A DNA stretch of 64,000 bases from Micromonospora narathiwatensis (lineage in GTDB: Bacteria > Actinomycetota > Actinomycetes > Mycobacteriales > Micromonosporaceae): positions 5,456,001 through 5,520,000 of the forward strand of contig NZ_LT594324.1 of NCBI RefSeq assembly GCF_900089605.1, written 5' to 3'. Of the stretch, positions 24,005-32,538 are shown piece after piece; positions within the stretch are counted from its first letter, which is position 1, and each line of letters begins with the position of its first letter. The notes beneath the pieces are model-generated. The model made no database searches. It saw only the letters and a list, made by a program, of their open reading frames with translations, and had not been told where the DNA came from. The translations under genes and the position numbers were made by a program.

Positions 24005-24287
24005 GGGTGCGCCTCCTCCATCACATGTCGGCCACCGATGCCGATCGGGACCGTCGGCCTGGTTGCCGGCGTCGCCGGCGGGTACCGGCCGTGCGGGCTC
24101 CCCGCACCGTATCGGGTGGCCGCCGGGAGGCGCCCGGGGGAGCACCGGTCGTTACTCGTCGTCACCGGACGCTGTCGATCGGTTTCTGTCGGCACGATCG
24201 GTCCGGGGCGGGCGGGTGGCGACCGAGCCCCACCGTACCGGGCGTCGCTGCGAGGTGGAATCCCGGTGTCAATCGACGTGGAACGCC

Positions 24288-24320
24288 GAAGACCCGCCCG
24301 GTCGCACCGGGCGGGTCTTC
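24288..24320 (-). terminator. Terminator of the 45-residue protein gene
   Basis: A perfect 15-bp stem (24288-24302 with 24306-24320) and a 3-base loop, 33 bases after the stop. The rest of 24005-24287 holds only the upstream region of the LppU-type gene, with TACGGT at 24111-24106 on the minus strand as a weak -10 candidate. Confidence 0.85.
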
Positions 24321-24352
24321 GGACTGGAGGAGGTGAGAAAGGTACGGGAGCG

Positions 24353-24490
24353 TCAGCCAAGGTGACGCTGGGCGATGGCGAGAAGCTCCTGCCGGACCGC
24401 GGGCGAGTTGGCGGAACGCAGCGCGTGCTCGATGGCGCGGGCACGGCGGTTGGCGTCGCGGCGGTTGCGGATTCGCTCGATCATGCTCAT
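24353..24490 (-). CDS. Small basic protein of 45 residues
   Basis: A complete small gene: AGGAGG eight to nine bases before ATG 24490, 45 codons with normal high-GC codon use, TGA, then a strong terminator. The protein starts MSMIERIRNRRDANRRARAIEH and ends QELLAIAQRHLG; it is predicted to be two amphipathic helices, strongly Arg-rich, with no membrane segment or Cys. I do not recognise a family. An alternative ATG two codons in (MIERIRN) is possible. It lies between the 2-oxo acid dehydrogenase operon and the LppU-type gene with its own terminator, so it is transcribed by itself. Confidence 0.7.
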   Translation of the reverse strand: MSMIERIRNRRDANRRARAIEHALRSANSPAVRQELLAIAQRHLG

Positions 24491-24651
24491 CTGGGTCTCT
24501 CCTCCTGGTTATTCGGTTGTCAGCCCCTTGATGTCTCTATTGAACCGCATAGTGCGGCCAACTTCCATCGATTATTAGGTGAGCTGAACCACGGACCTAA
24601 GGATCGTAGGTCGCCGCCCTTGTCGAGCCGATGATTTGTCTCCCAACGGCA

Positions 24652-24693
24652 ACGGCCGGTGTGCCGGGAGTTCACCCCTGGCACACCGGCCGT
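24652..24693 (-). terminator. Terminator of the 2-oxo acid dehydrogenase operon
   Basis: A perfect 14-bp stem (24652-24665 with 24680-24693) with a 14-base loop, 19 bases after the E2 stop. Confidence 0.8.
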
Positions 24694-24711
24694 CGCCGGT
24701 GTCGTGGACCG

Positions 24712-26169
24712 TCAGGTCCAGGCGAGCAACGCCGCCTCCGGATCGGCCAGGAAGTCCCCGATGTCGCGGAGGAACTTCGAGCCGAGTTCACCGTCGATGA
24801 TCCGGTGGTCGAAGGAGAGGCCCAGCGTGGTGACCAGGCGCGGCTTGACCTTGCCCTTGTGCACCCACGGCAGCTCCCGTACCGCGCCGAAGGCCAGGAT
24901 CGCGGACTCGCCCGGGGGCAGGATCGGCGTACCGGTGTCGACGCCGAAGACGCCGACGTTGGTGATGGTCAGCGTCCCGCCGGACATGTCGGCCGGCGAG
25001 GTCTTGCCGGCCTTGGCGGTCTGCACCAGCTCGGTCATCGCGTCCGCCAGCTCACGCAGCGAGAGCCGGCCGGCGTCCTTGATGTTCGGCACGATCAGGC
25101 CGCGCTCGGTGGCCGCCGCGATGCCCAGGTTGACGTACTCCTTGACCACGATCTCGTCGCCGGCCCAGGTCGAGTTGACCATCGGGTGGCGCTTGACCGC
25201 CAGCAGCACCGCCTTGGCGACCAGCAGCAGCGGGGAGACGCGTACGTCCCGCCACTCGCGCCGCTCGCGGAGCCGGTCCAGGGCCTTCATCGCCCGGGTC
25301 ACGTCGACGGTCAGGAACTCCGTCACGTGCGGGGCGGTGAACGCCGAGCGGGACATGTTCTCGGCGGTGAGCTTGCGTACCCCCTTGACCGGGATGCGCT
25401 GCTCGCGGTCGGCGCCGAAGCTCGCGGCCGTCGTGGTCGGGGCCGCGACCGTCAGCGGCTCGGTCCCCGCCGGGGCCGAGGCGGCCCGCTGTACGTCCTC
25501 CCGGGTGATCGAGCCCAGCGGGCCCGAGCCGGTCAGCGCGGTCAGGTCGACGCCGAGGTCCTTGGCGAGCTTACGGACCGGCGGCTTGGCCAGCACGAGC
25601 CCACCGGACCGGCCGGTGCCGTTCACCGCCGGCGCGGGCGCCACGGGGGCGACCGGCGTGGGCGCGGCCTGGACCGGCGCGGCCTGGACCGGGGTGGCCG
25701 GGGTGGCCTTGGCCTGCGCCGGGGCGTCGCCCTTGCGCGGGCGACGCTTGGCCGCCGTGGTCCGCGGACCGTAACCGACCAGCACGGCGGTACGCCCACC
25801 CGGGGCGGGACCGCCGATCAGGCCCGGTTCGACCATGCCCTCCTCGGGGGCGACCTCGACGGCGGCCAGCGAGGCCGCCGACGGGGTGGGCAGGCTTGCC
25901 GGCTCCTCGATCGGCCCGGCGCCCGGGTCGGTGTCGATCGCGATGATCGGGGTGCCGACCTCGACGGTGGTGCCCTCCGGGTGGAAGATCGCCTGTACCT
26001 GGCCGGCCCACTTCGCCGGGATCTCGACCGCCGCCTTGGCGGTCTCCACCTCGACGATCGGCTGGTTCAGCTCGATGACGTCGCCCACCTTGACCAGCCA
26101 GGCGAGGATCTCGCCCTCGGTCAGGCCCTCGCCCAGGTCGGGGAGGTTGAACTCCTTGATCCGTGACAT
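24712..26169 (-). CDS. bkdC: Dihydrolipoamide acyltransferase E2 of a 2-oxo acid dehydrogenase
   Basis: A 485-residue protein in three parts. Residues 1-80 are a lipoyl domain with the lipoylated Lys in VETAKAAVEI. An Ala/Pro-rich linker leads to a peripheral subunit-binding domain (PPVRKLAKDLGVDLTALTGSG). The catalytic domain ends with SFDHRIIDG, whose His and Asp are catalytic. It moves the acyl group from lipoamide to CoA. Substrate choice (branched-chain or pyruvate) cannot be fixed by eye; the two-subunit E1 favours branched-chain 2-oxo acids, which supply methyl-branched fatty acid primers. ATG 26169 follows the E1 beta stop by 5 bases. No E3 gene is present here. Confidence 0.88.
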   Translation of the reverse strand: MSRIKEFNLPDLGEGLTEGEILAWLVKVGDVIELNQPIVEVETAKAAVEIPAKWAGQVQAIFHPEGTTVEVGTPIIAIDTDPGAGPIEEPASLPTPSAASLAAVEVAPEEGMVEPGLIGGPAPGGRTAVLVGYGPRTTAAKRRPRKGDAPAQAKATPATPVQAAPVQAAPTPVAPVAPAPAVNGTGRSGGLVLAKPPVRKLAKDLGVDLTALTGSGPLGSITREDVQRAASAPAGTEPLTVAAPTTTAASFGADREQRIPVKGVRKLTAENMSRSAFTAPHVTEFLTVDVTRAMKALDRLRERREWRDVRVSPLLLVAKAVLLAVKRHPMVNSTWAGDEIVVKEYVNLGIAAATERGLIVPNIKDAGRLSLRELADAMTELVQTAKAGKTSPADMSGGTLTITNVGVFGVDTGTPILPPGESAILAFGAVRELPWVHKGKVKPRLVTTLGLSFDHRIIDGELGSKFLRDIGDFLADPEAALLAWT

Positions 26170-26174
26170 TCCGC

Positions 26175-27164
26175 TCACCAGCCGAAGGTGCGGTCGACGG
26201 CGTCGAGCACCCGGTCGAGGTCGGGCAGGTACTCCTCCTCGACCCGGGCGGCCGGGTACGGGGTGTCGTAGCCGGTGACCCGCAGCACCGGGGACTCCAG
26301 GGAGTAGAAGCACTCCTCGGTGATCCGGGCCGCGATCTCGGAACCGAGGCCCAGGTTGCCCGGAGCCTCGTGGACGACCACGCAGCGGCCGGTGCGCCGC
26401 ACCGACTCGTACGCGGCGGACAGGTCCAGCGGGGAGAGCGTGCGCAGGTCGATGACCTCCAGCTCCCGGCCGTCCTCGGCGGCGGCGGTGGCCGCGTCCA
26501 GGGCGGTCCGCACCATCGGCCCGTACGCCAGCACGGTGGCGTCGGTGCCCGGCCGGGCGACCCGGGCCGAGTGCAGCGGGTACGCCTCGGACAGCGGGGC
26601 GTCCAGCTCGACCGGGCCCTTCTCCCAGTAGCGCCGCTTGGGCTCCAGGAACACGATCGGGTCGTCCGAGGCGATGGCCTGCTGGATCATCGAGTACGCG
26701 TCCTGCGAGTTCGCGCAGGTCACCACCTTCAGACCGGCGGTGTGCGCGAAGTACGCCTCCGGCGACTCCGAGTGGTGCTCGACCGCGCCGATGCCGCCGC
26801 CGTACGGGATCCGGATGACCATCGGGATCCGCACCTTGCCCTGCGAGCGGTAGTGCAGCTTCGCCACCTGCGACACGATCTGGTCGTACGCCGGGTAGAC
26901 GAAGCCGTCGAACTGGATCTCGCAGACCGGCCGGAAGCCGCGGATGGCCAGGCCGACCGCGGTGCCGATGATGCCGGACTCGGCGAGCGGGGTGTCGATC
27001 ACCCGCTGGTCGCCGAAGTCCTTCTGGAGGCCGTCGGTGATCCGGAACACGCCGCCGAGCTTGCCGACGTCCTCGCCCATGATGACGACCTTCGGGTCGT
27101 TCTCCATGGCCTTGCGCAGACCGGTGTTGAGGGCCTTGCCGAGGGTGAGGGTCTCCGTGGCCAT
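26175..27164 (-). CDS. bkdB: 2-oxo acid dehydrogenase E1 beta subunit
   Basis: A 329-residue protein of the transketolase-like beta type: MGEDVGKLGGVFRITDGLQKDFG, TPLAESGIIGTAVGLAIRGFRPVCEIQF and IPYGGGIGAVEHHSESPEAYFAHTAGLKVV. With the alpha subunit it forms the thiamine-diphosphate enzyme that decarboxylates the 2-oxo acid and acylates the lipoyl group of E2. The ATG shares one base with the TGA of the alpha gene (TGATG pattern), so the two are translationally coupled and made in equal amounts. Confidence 0.92.
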   Translation of the reverse strand: MATETLTLGKALNTGLRKAMENDPKVVIMGEDVGKLGGVFRITDGLQKDFGDQRVIDTPLAESGIIGTAVGLAIRGFRPVCEIQFDGFVYPAYDQIVSQVAKLHYRSQGKVRIPMVIRIPYGGGIGAVEHHSESPEAYFAHTAGLKVVTCANSQDAYSMIQQAIASDDPIVFLEPKRRYWEKGPVELDAPLSEAYPLHSARVARPGTDATVLAYGPMVRTALDAATAAAEDGRELEVIDLRTLSPLDLSAAYESVRRTGRCVVVHEAPGNLGLGSEIAARITEECFYSLESPVLRVTGYDTPYPAARVEEEYLPDLDRVLDAVDRTFGW

Positions 27165-28342
27165 CAGTGCGCGCTCCCCTCGAACGAAGCCAGGTACTTG
27201 CTGAACTGCTGCCGCTGCTCGTCGAGCTCGGGCGACCCGTTCGGGTAGACGTGGTCGAACATGGTCACCGGCTCCGGGTCGGGCATGGCGAGCACCCGCT
27301 CGCGCAGGTGCACGGACTCGGTGCGGGCCTGCTCGTCGACCTCGGTGAAGAACGACTCGTCGGCGATCTGCTGCTTGGTCAGGAACGCCTTCATCCGGGC
27401 GATCGGGTCCTTGGCCTGCCAGGCCTCGACCTCGCTGGCGATCCGGTAGCGGGTGGGGTCGTCGGAGGTGGTGTGCGCCCCCATCCGGTACGTGTACGCC
27501 TCGATCAGGCTCGGCCCCTGGCCGTGCCGCGCGTTGTCCAGCGCGTGCCGGGTCACCGCGTACGACGCGAGCACGTCGTTGCCGTCCACCCGGACGCCGG
27601 GGAAGCCGAAGCCGGCCGCCCGCTTGTACAGCGGGACGCGGGTCTGCCGCTCCAGCGGCTCCGAGATGGCGTACTGGTTGTTCTGGCAGAAGAACACCAG
27701 CGGGGCGTTGAAGACGCTGGCCCAGACGAACGACTCGTTGACGTCGCCCTGGCTGGTGGCGCCGTCACCGAAGAAGGCGATCACCGCCTCGCCGTCGTCG
27801 CCGCCGGTCTTGCCGTCCATGGCGACGCCCATGGCGTACCCGGCCGCGTGCAGGGTCTGCGCCCCGATGACGATCGTGTACATGTTGAACTTGAACTCGT
27901 TCGGGTCCCAACCGCCCTGGTCGACCCCGCGGAACAGGCCGAGCGGCATGATCGGGTCGATGCCCCGGCAGTAGAGGACGCCGTGCTCCCGGTAGGTCGG
28001 GAAGGCCATGTCCTGCGTACGCAGTGCCCGGCCGGCGCCGACCTGCGCCGCCTCCTGGCCCAGCAGACTGGCCCAGAGGCCCAGCTCGCCCTGGCGTTGC
28101 AGGGCGGTCGCCTCGGCGTCGAGCTTGCGGACCAGCACGAGGTCGCGGTAGAGCCCGCGGTACTCCTCGTCGGTGAAGTCGACGCGGTACTCGGTCCCGT
28201 CCGGGCCGAGCGCGCTTTCGATCCGCTCGCCCTCGGGCGTGAGCAGCTGTACGAGTTCCGGCTCGCCTGCTACGGCGGCACGCTTGGAACGGGGTGCGGC
28301 CCGCCGGCCGCGGGTGGTGACCCCGGGGTCGCCCTTTGCCAT
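27164..28342 (-). CDS. bkdA: 2-oxo acid dehydrogenase E1 alpha subunit
   Basis: A 392-residue protein with the thiamine-diphosphate motif GDGATSQGDVNESFVWASVFNAPLVFFCQNN and the phosphorylation-loop-like YRMGAHTTSDDPTRYR of E1 alpha chains. A Lys/Arg/Ala-rich start of about 30 residues precedes the domain. ATG 28342 is preceded by GGGAG; the open frame continues upstream without a ribosome site. It is the first gene of a three-gene operon, ending at the hairpin at 24652. Related actinobacterial operons are annotated both as pyruvate and as branched-chain dehydrogenase. Confidence 0.9.
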   Translation of the reverse strand: MAKGDPGVTTRGRRAAPRSKRAAVAGEPELVQLLTPEGERIESALGPDGTEYRVDFTDEEYRGLYRDLVLVRKLDAEATALQRQGELGLWASLLGQEAAQVGAGRALRTQDMAFPTYREHGVLYCRGIDPIMPLGLFRGVDQGGWDPNEFKFNMYTIVIGAQTLHAAGYAMGVAMDGKTGGDDGEAVIAFFGDGATSQGDVNESFVWASVFNAPLVFFCQNNQYAISEPLERQTRVPLYKRAAGFGFPGVRVDGNDVLASYAVTRHALDNARHGQGPSLIEAYTYRMGAHTTSDDPTRYRIASEVEAWQAKDPIARMKAFLTKQQIADESFFTEVDEQARTESVHLRERVLAMPDPEPVTMFDHVYPNGSPELDEQRQQFSKYLASFEGSAH

Positions 28343-28824
28343 CCGTCTCTCCCTGTCTGGTCTGCGCCGGTGTCGGGGGTGACCCGTGCCGGCGCACATC
28401 ATGCGCCGCCCGGCTCGAGCCGGGCTGGTTTCCTGGCGGCCGCGCCTAGCCCCGGTGAGGGTTGCCGCGCGGCGTGAGCCGGGTGCATGGAGCGACCCGG
28501 CCCGGGAGCGCCGGCGCCGTTCCGCACCAGCCGCAGGATGCGCGGAGGTGGCGGCTGCGTTGCCGTCGTGCCTGAATGATTGCAGAGGAGGTGAGGGGTC
28601 CCACAGTATGGCCTCCCCTGCCCGTGAGGTTCCGTCTGGTTCGCGACGGATGGAGGTTTTGTCGCTTGAGCCGGGCCGCGGACGACGCACAACCGGTGTG
28701 TCGACACGCTGTGGCGCCTGGTGAACTGAGGGTCACTGGGGCAAGCTGGCTGCTGTCGGTTCTGTCCTAGTTCGGGCCGAATATCTGGGGCGGTGGCCTG
28801 CCCCTGTCGACGTATGAGGAGTGA
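28343..28824. other. 482-base divergent intergenic region, no gene supported
   Basis: It holds the promoters of the minus-strand dehydrogenase operon and of the gene at 28825. On the minus strand CATACT/TACTGT around 28610-28603 is the best -10 candidate, leaving a leader of some 250 bases. Open frames exist on both strands (for example 28386-28724 on plus) but lack ribosome sites and a plausible protein. GGGGC and GCCCC near 28788-28805 can form a small hairpin. No riboswitch pattern is recognised. Confidence 0.4.
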
Positions 28825-29577
28825 GTGCCGGTGTCCGAGCCAGCGGGAGATCCCGGTGCGCCCTTCCTCGGCCGCCACCGGACGGCACCGCAGGATGGCT
28901 ACCGCCGGGTGATCGGGGCGCACCGCGCGCCCGGCCTGGGCGGCCCGAGCCGTGGCTACCTCTTCACCGTCGCACTGCTCGCCGGTACCGCGTCCATGCC
29001 GATCCTGGCCGCGATCAGCACCGGGTCGGCCACCGTGGGCAACAGCGCCCTGCCGGACAACAGCACCCCGTTCATTCCGACTCCCTCGGTCGGCCCGGTG
29101 GTGGTTCCCCTGCCCGACGGGACCCAACCCCCGCTCCCGCCCGGCCGGACCCCCGGCGCCACGGGCGTGCCCCGGCCCGTGCCGGTGCTGGCGCCGGCCG
29201 CCCCGGCGCTGCCCGACGACCGCGACCTCGGCGCGCACCAGGGAACCCGGCCGGCCGTGCCGGCGCACACCCCCGGCCCCGTCCGCGCCACACCCACCGC
29301 CTCGCCGCGCCCGCCACGGGTCCCCCCGCCGTCGCCGTCGCCGTCCGCCTCCGAACCGGCCACGCCGGATCCGTCACCGAGCCCCACGGGCGAGCCGACC
29401 AGCACCCTTTCCGGGCCGACGGGCGATCCTCCGACCACCGCCGGCCCGGAACCGACGCCGACCGACTCCGCCGGCTCCCCGTCGTCGACCAGCGCGCCGG
29501 AGGACCCGCCCGAGTCGACCGCCGGCCCCCGCCGGCCCGACCCTCTGGTGAGCCGGCTCAGGCCGGGTCGTCGGTGA
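28825..29577 (+). CDS. Membrane-anchored Pro/Ser/Thr-rich protein
   Basis: A 250-residue protein. About 45 polar residues precede one hydrophobic helix (YLFTVALLAGTASMPILAAI), and everything after is low-complexity Pro/Thr/Ser/Ala sequence (SPRPPRVPPPSPSPSASEPATPDPSPSP), likely a rod across the cell wall. No folded domain is seen. GTG 28825 lies only three bases after GAGGAG while GTG 28831 lies nine bases after, so the second may be used. Its last 20 bases overlap the end of the convergent gene at 29558. Function unknown. Confidence 0.55.
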   Translation: MPVSEPAGDPGAPFLGRHRTAPQDGYRRVIGAHRAPGLGGPSRGYLFTVALLAGTASMPILAAISTGSATVGNSALPDNSTPFIPTPSVGPVVVPLPDGTQPPLPPGRTPGATGVPRPVPVLAPAAPALPDDRDLGAHQGTRPAVPAHTPGPVRATPTASPRPPRVPPPSPSPSASEPATPDPSPSPTGEPTSTLSGPTGDPPTTAGPEPTPTDSAGSPSSTSAPEDPPESTAGPRRPDPLVSRLRPGRR

Positions 29578-30781
29578 GGCGGTGCCGGTTGGCCTCGATC
29601 CAGGCGTCCAGCGCGGCCGGGTCGTCCGGATCGACGCCGTCGGCCATCAGCTGGGCGACCGCTGCCGTAGCCGGGCTGCGCCGCTCGCCGGTGCTGTAGA
29701 GCCGGGCGAACTCGGGGACCATCTCCTCGATCGCCTCGTCCGTGCGGCGGGCCGCCGCGGCCGGCAGCCCCCGCTGGCGGGCCGCGTACGCAGCCCAGCC
29801 GCGCAGCACCCGGGGCAGCAGCGCGGCGTCGTCCATGTCCAGCACGGCCCGACGGTGCACCCAGTCGAGCAGGAACAGCTCGGCGACCGTCGGGCTCCAG
29901 CGCATCGGGTCGGCGTCCGGGAAGCTCGCCGAGTGGTCGAGCAGCAGGCCCAGGCAGAAGTGCAGCGACGCCAGTTCCGCGTCGGCCACCGCGTCCAGGG
30001 CGAACCGGGCGGCCTCCGGCGAGCCGAGGAAGGCCCGGACCAACCGGGTCCGCTCCTCGTCGGTGGGCGGTGGAACCTCCCGCGCCCCGGCGGCGACAGC
30101 TAGACCGGGCAGGGCGGCCAGCCGCGCGCCGACCAGCACCCGGTCGGTGGCCAACGAGCCCTGGGCGGGCAGCTCGCCGAGGTCGTCGGTGACCCCCAGG
30201 TGGCGGGTCACCTCCGTGTGCATCCGGGCCGGGTCCTCGGTGCGGAACCAGGTGAACTCGTCCTCGGTGCAGATCTCCCGGGCCTGCTCGACGATCCGCC
30301 CGGCCGGTCCGCCGACGAAGACGTCCTTGGTGATGCCGATGTTGTGGTCGACCAGGGCCACCACGGCATGCTCCGGCCCGCCCTCGGCGTCGTCGTAGGC
30401 GAACGTGGCCAGGTACGACGTCTGATCGCCGTAGACGTCCCCGTACGCCCAGGCGCCGGTGAGGTGCACCCGCCCGAGCTGCCCGGCCCAGGCCGGGGCG
30501 TACGCGCCGGGGCGGACCCGGGCGGCGCCCTCGGCGTCCGGGACCAGCGCGGCGAAGACGGCGCGGATGGTGGTGGCGGCGGCGCTGCGCCGGCGCGACG
30601 TGGCGGCGAGGAACCCGGCGACGAACTCGCGGACGGCGGTCTCCCGGTCGGTCTCCGCGACGGCGTAGACACTGCCGAGCAGCGCGGCGCCGAGCATCTC
30701 CGCGTCGAGGGCGGAGTCGAGCCTCGTCACGTCGCGAGCGGCGTGCAGCACCGCCTCGTAAGGGGTCTGTGGCGTGGCCAT
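29558..30781 (-). CDS. Conserved-looking cytosolic protein of unknown function
   Basis: A 407-residue protein without membrane helices, Cys clusters or nucleotide motifs. It is mostly helical, Ala/Leu-rich, with a stretch AVVALVDHNIGITKDVFVGGPAGRIVEQAREI and a Trp/Glu/Asp-rich middle. Codon bias is strong and the length is unbroken, so it is a true gene. TAGGGT followed by six bases and ATG 30781 again points to a leaderless start. It stands downstream of the two GTPase genes and in the same direction but has its own promoter. I do not recognise the family. Confidence 0.7.
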   Translation of the reverse strand: MATPQTPYEAVLHAARDVTRLDSALDAEMLGAALLGSVYAVAETDRETAVREFVAGFLAATSRRRSAAATTIRAVFAALVPDAEGAARVRPGAYAPAWAGQLGRVHLTGAWAYGDVYGDQTSYLATFAYDDAEGGPEHAVVALVDHNIGITKDVFVGGPAGRIVEQAREICTEDEFTWFRTEDPARMHTEVTRHLGVTDDLGELPAQGSLATDRVLVGARLAALPGLAVAAGAREVPPPTDEERTRLVRAFLGSPEAARFALDAVADAELASLHFCLGLLLDHSASFPDADPMRWSPTVAELFLLDWVHRRAVLDMDDAALLPRVLRGWAAYAARQRGLPAAAARRTDEAIEEMVPEFARLYSTGERRSPATAAVAQLMADGVDPDDPAALDAWIEANRHRLTDDPA

Positions 30782-30833
30782 GCCCCGACCCTACGCCGCT
30801 CGGCCGGTCCGGGCACTGCTCAGCACGCCGGGC

Positions 30834-32513
30834 TCAGCGCCGGGCGGCCTCCCGCAGCGTCTCCCGGGCCTCCGCGTACCGGGCCAGCACCGCCCAGACC
30901 GGATCCAGCACGTACTTCTCGCCGACGCTGCCCACCGAGAGCGTCAGCCGGCGTTCGGCCCGCTGCCGGGCGCGTCGCGCCGCCCACCCGATCACCGGCC
31001 GGGCCAGCGCCGCGACCAGCAGCCCGGCGAGCAGACCGCCGAGGAGCAGCACGGTCGGCCAGGGCACCTCGCCGAGCCGTGGGTACACCAGCGCGGGCAG
31101 ACCGAGCGCTCGCAGCACGTAGCCGAGCACCAGCCACCCCAGCCCGGCCGCCGCGGTGACGGTGACCAGCCACTGGAGGGCGCCGACCACGCGCCACCAG
31201 GCCGGTCGCCGTGCCATGCCCAGGTCGGTGGCGGCCACCGCGTGGTCCAGCGCGTCCGGCAGGTCGGCCAGCCGGGACCGGGCCGCGGCGGTCACCGCGG
31301 CCGGCCAGGGGGCCGGCAGGTCGGCGGCGCAGCGGTCGGCAACCGCGCGGATGGCCAGGTTGAGCGCCGAGCGCTGCGCGGCGGTGGGATCGGGTACGGA
31401 GGTCGCCGCGACCAGGCTCTCCGCCGGCGCGTCGGCGCCCCCGGCGGGCAGGTGCAGCCGGCGCAGCGGGTCCGGCCGGAGCCGCCGCCAGCCGCGTACC
31501 AGCGGCCAGCCCGTCGTCCCGCCGGCCCGATGCCGGTACGCGGCCTCCACCGCCTCGGCCACGGTCGGCGCCCCGGCCGCCCCGGCCAGTGCCGCGGTGA
31601 GTTCCCGCGCCGTGGCGTCACCCGGGCCGGTACGGGACGCCACCGGCCCGACCAGCGGCTCCAGCCCGGCCACCACGGTGTCCACGTCGCCGGCCAGCCG
31701 GCGCAGCGCGGCCTGCCGTTCGGCGACCGTACGCTCCAACTCCGGGCGGAGCCTGTCCAGCCCGGCCGGGTCCACCGCGACCGTGGGCAGCAGCGGCACC
31801 CCGGTCAGACCGTCGGCGTCGAGCAGCCGGCGCAGGTCGTCGAGGACCCGGGGCAGCTCGGCCGGGGGCAGCCGGTCGGCCTGGTTGAGCACCACCACCG
31901 TCACGTCCCGGTGCCGGTGGAACTCGCGCAGGTAGCTGGTGTGGATCACACGGTCGGCGTACTTCTGCGGGTCGACCACCCAGACCACCAGGTCGACCAG
32001 ACCGAGCAGCCGATCCACCTCCAGTTGGTGGCCGCGCTGCACCGAGTCGAAGTCGGGCAGGTCCAGCAGGACCAGGCCGTGCAGTGCCGCCTCGTCGTCG
32101 CCGTCGAGGGCGCTCTCCCGGACGAACCGGTGCCGGGGCAGCACCCCGAGCCAGTCGAGCAGCCGGGACGCCCCGTCCAGCGGCCCCCACACACAGGCGT
32201 GCGCCACCCCGGTCGTCGGCCGGCGTACGCCGACCGGCGAGAGGTCCAGCCGGGCCAGGGCGTTGAACAGGCTCGACTTGCCGCTGCCGGTCGCCCCGGC
32301 CAGGGCGACCACGGTGTGGTGCCCGGAGAGGGCGAGCCGGGTGCTGGCCCGCTCGACCACGGTGTGCGCGGCGACCAGTTGGGCGTCGGGCACCTGACCG
32401 TCCACCGCCCCGAGGAAGCGCTGGAGCGCCCCCAGCCGCGCGATCAGCGCGTCGGGGTCGACCCGCTGCTCGCCCCGGAACGCCTCCCGCATCCGACCGG
32501 CGATGCTGCTCAC
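30834..32513 (-). CDS. Dynamin-like / YfjP-type GTPase with C-terminal membrane helices (second of a pair)
   Basis: A 559-residue protein. The G domain lies in residues ~50-250: P-loop GATGSGKSS, G3 DLPDFDS, G4 NQAD. A helical part follows, then two pairs of hydrophobic segments around LQWLVTVTAAAGLGWLVLGYVLRAL and TVLLLGGLLAGLLVAALARPVIGWA. This resembles bacterial dynamin-like proteins and the YfjP GTPases. GTG 32513 is preceded by GGGGGCC; GTG 32552 would overlap the upstream gene by 14 bases. Two adjacent GTPases of this kind suggest hetero-oligomers at the membrane, as known for Streptomyces DynA and DynB; identity with these is not shown. Confidence 0.75.
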   Translation of the reverse strand: MSSIAGRMREAFRGEQRVDPDALIARLGALQRFLGAVDGQVPDAQLVAAHTVVERASTRLALSGHHTVVALAGATGSGKSSLFNALARLDLSPVGVRRPTTGVAHACVWGPLDGASRLLDWLGVLPRHRFVRESALDGDDEAALHGLVLLDLPDFDSVQRGHQLEVDRLLGLVDLVVWVVDPQKYADRVIHTSYLREFHRHRDVTVVVLNQADRLPPAELPRVLDDLRRLLDADGLTGVPLLPTVAVDPAGLDRLRPELERTVAERQAALRRLAGDVDTVVAGLEPLVGPVASRTGPGDATARELTAALAGAAGAPTVAEAVEAAYRHRAGGTTGWPLVRGWRRLRPDPLRRLHLPAGGADAPAESLVAATSVPDPTAAQRSALNLAIRAVADRCAADLPAPWPAAVTAAARSRLADLPDALDHAVAATDLGMARRPAWWRVVGALQWLVTVTAAAGLGWLVLGYVLRALGLPALVYPRLGEVPWPTVLLLGGLLAGLLVAALARPVIGWAARRARQRAERRLTLSVGSVGEKYVLDPVWAVLARYAEARETLREAARR

Positions 32514-32538
32514 CGGCGGCCCCCGTCCTGTGGCGCGC

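Noticed and set aside
28386..28724. 112-codon plus-strand frame in the bkdA upstream region
   Set aside because: No ribosome site, weak codon bias, Arg-rich sequence, and overlap with the promoter region.
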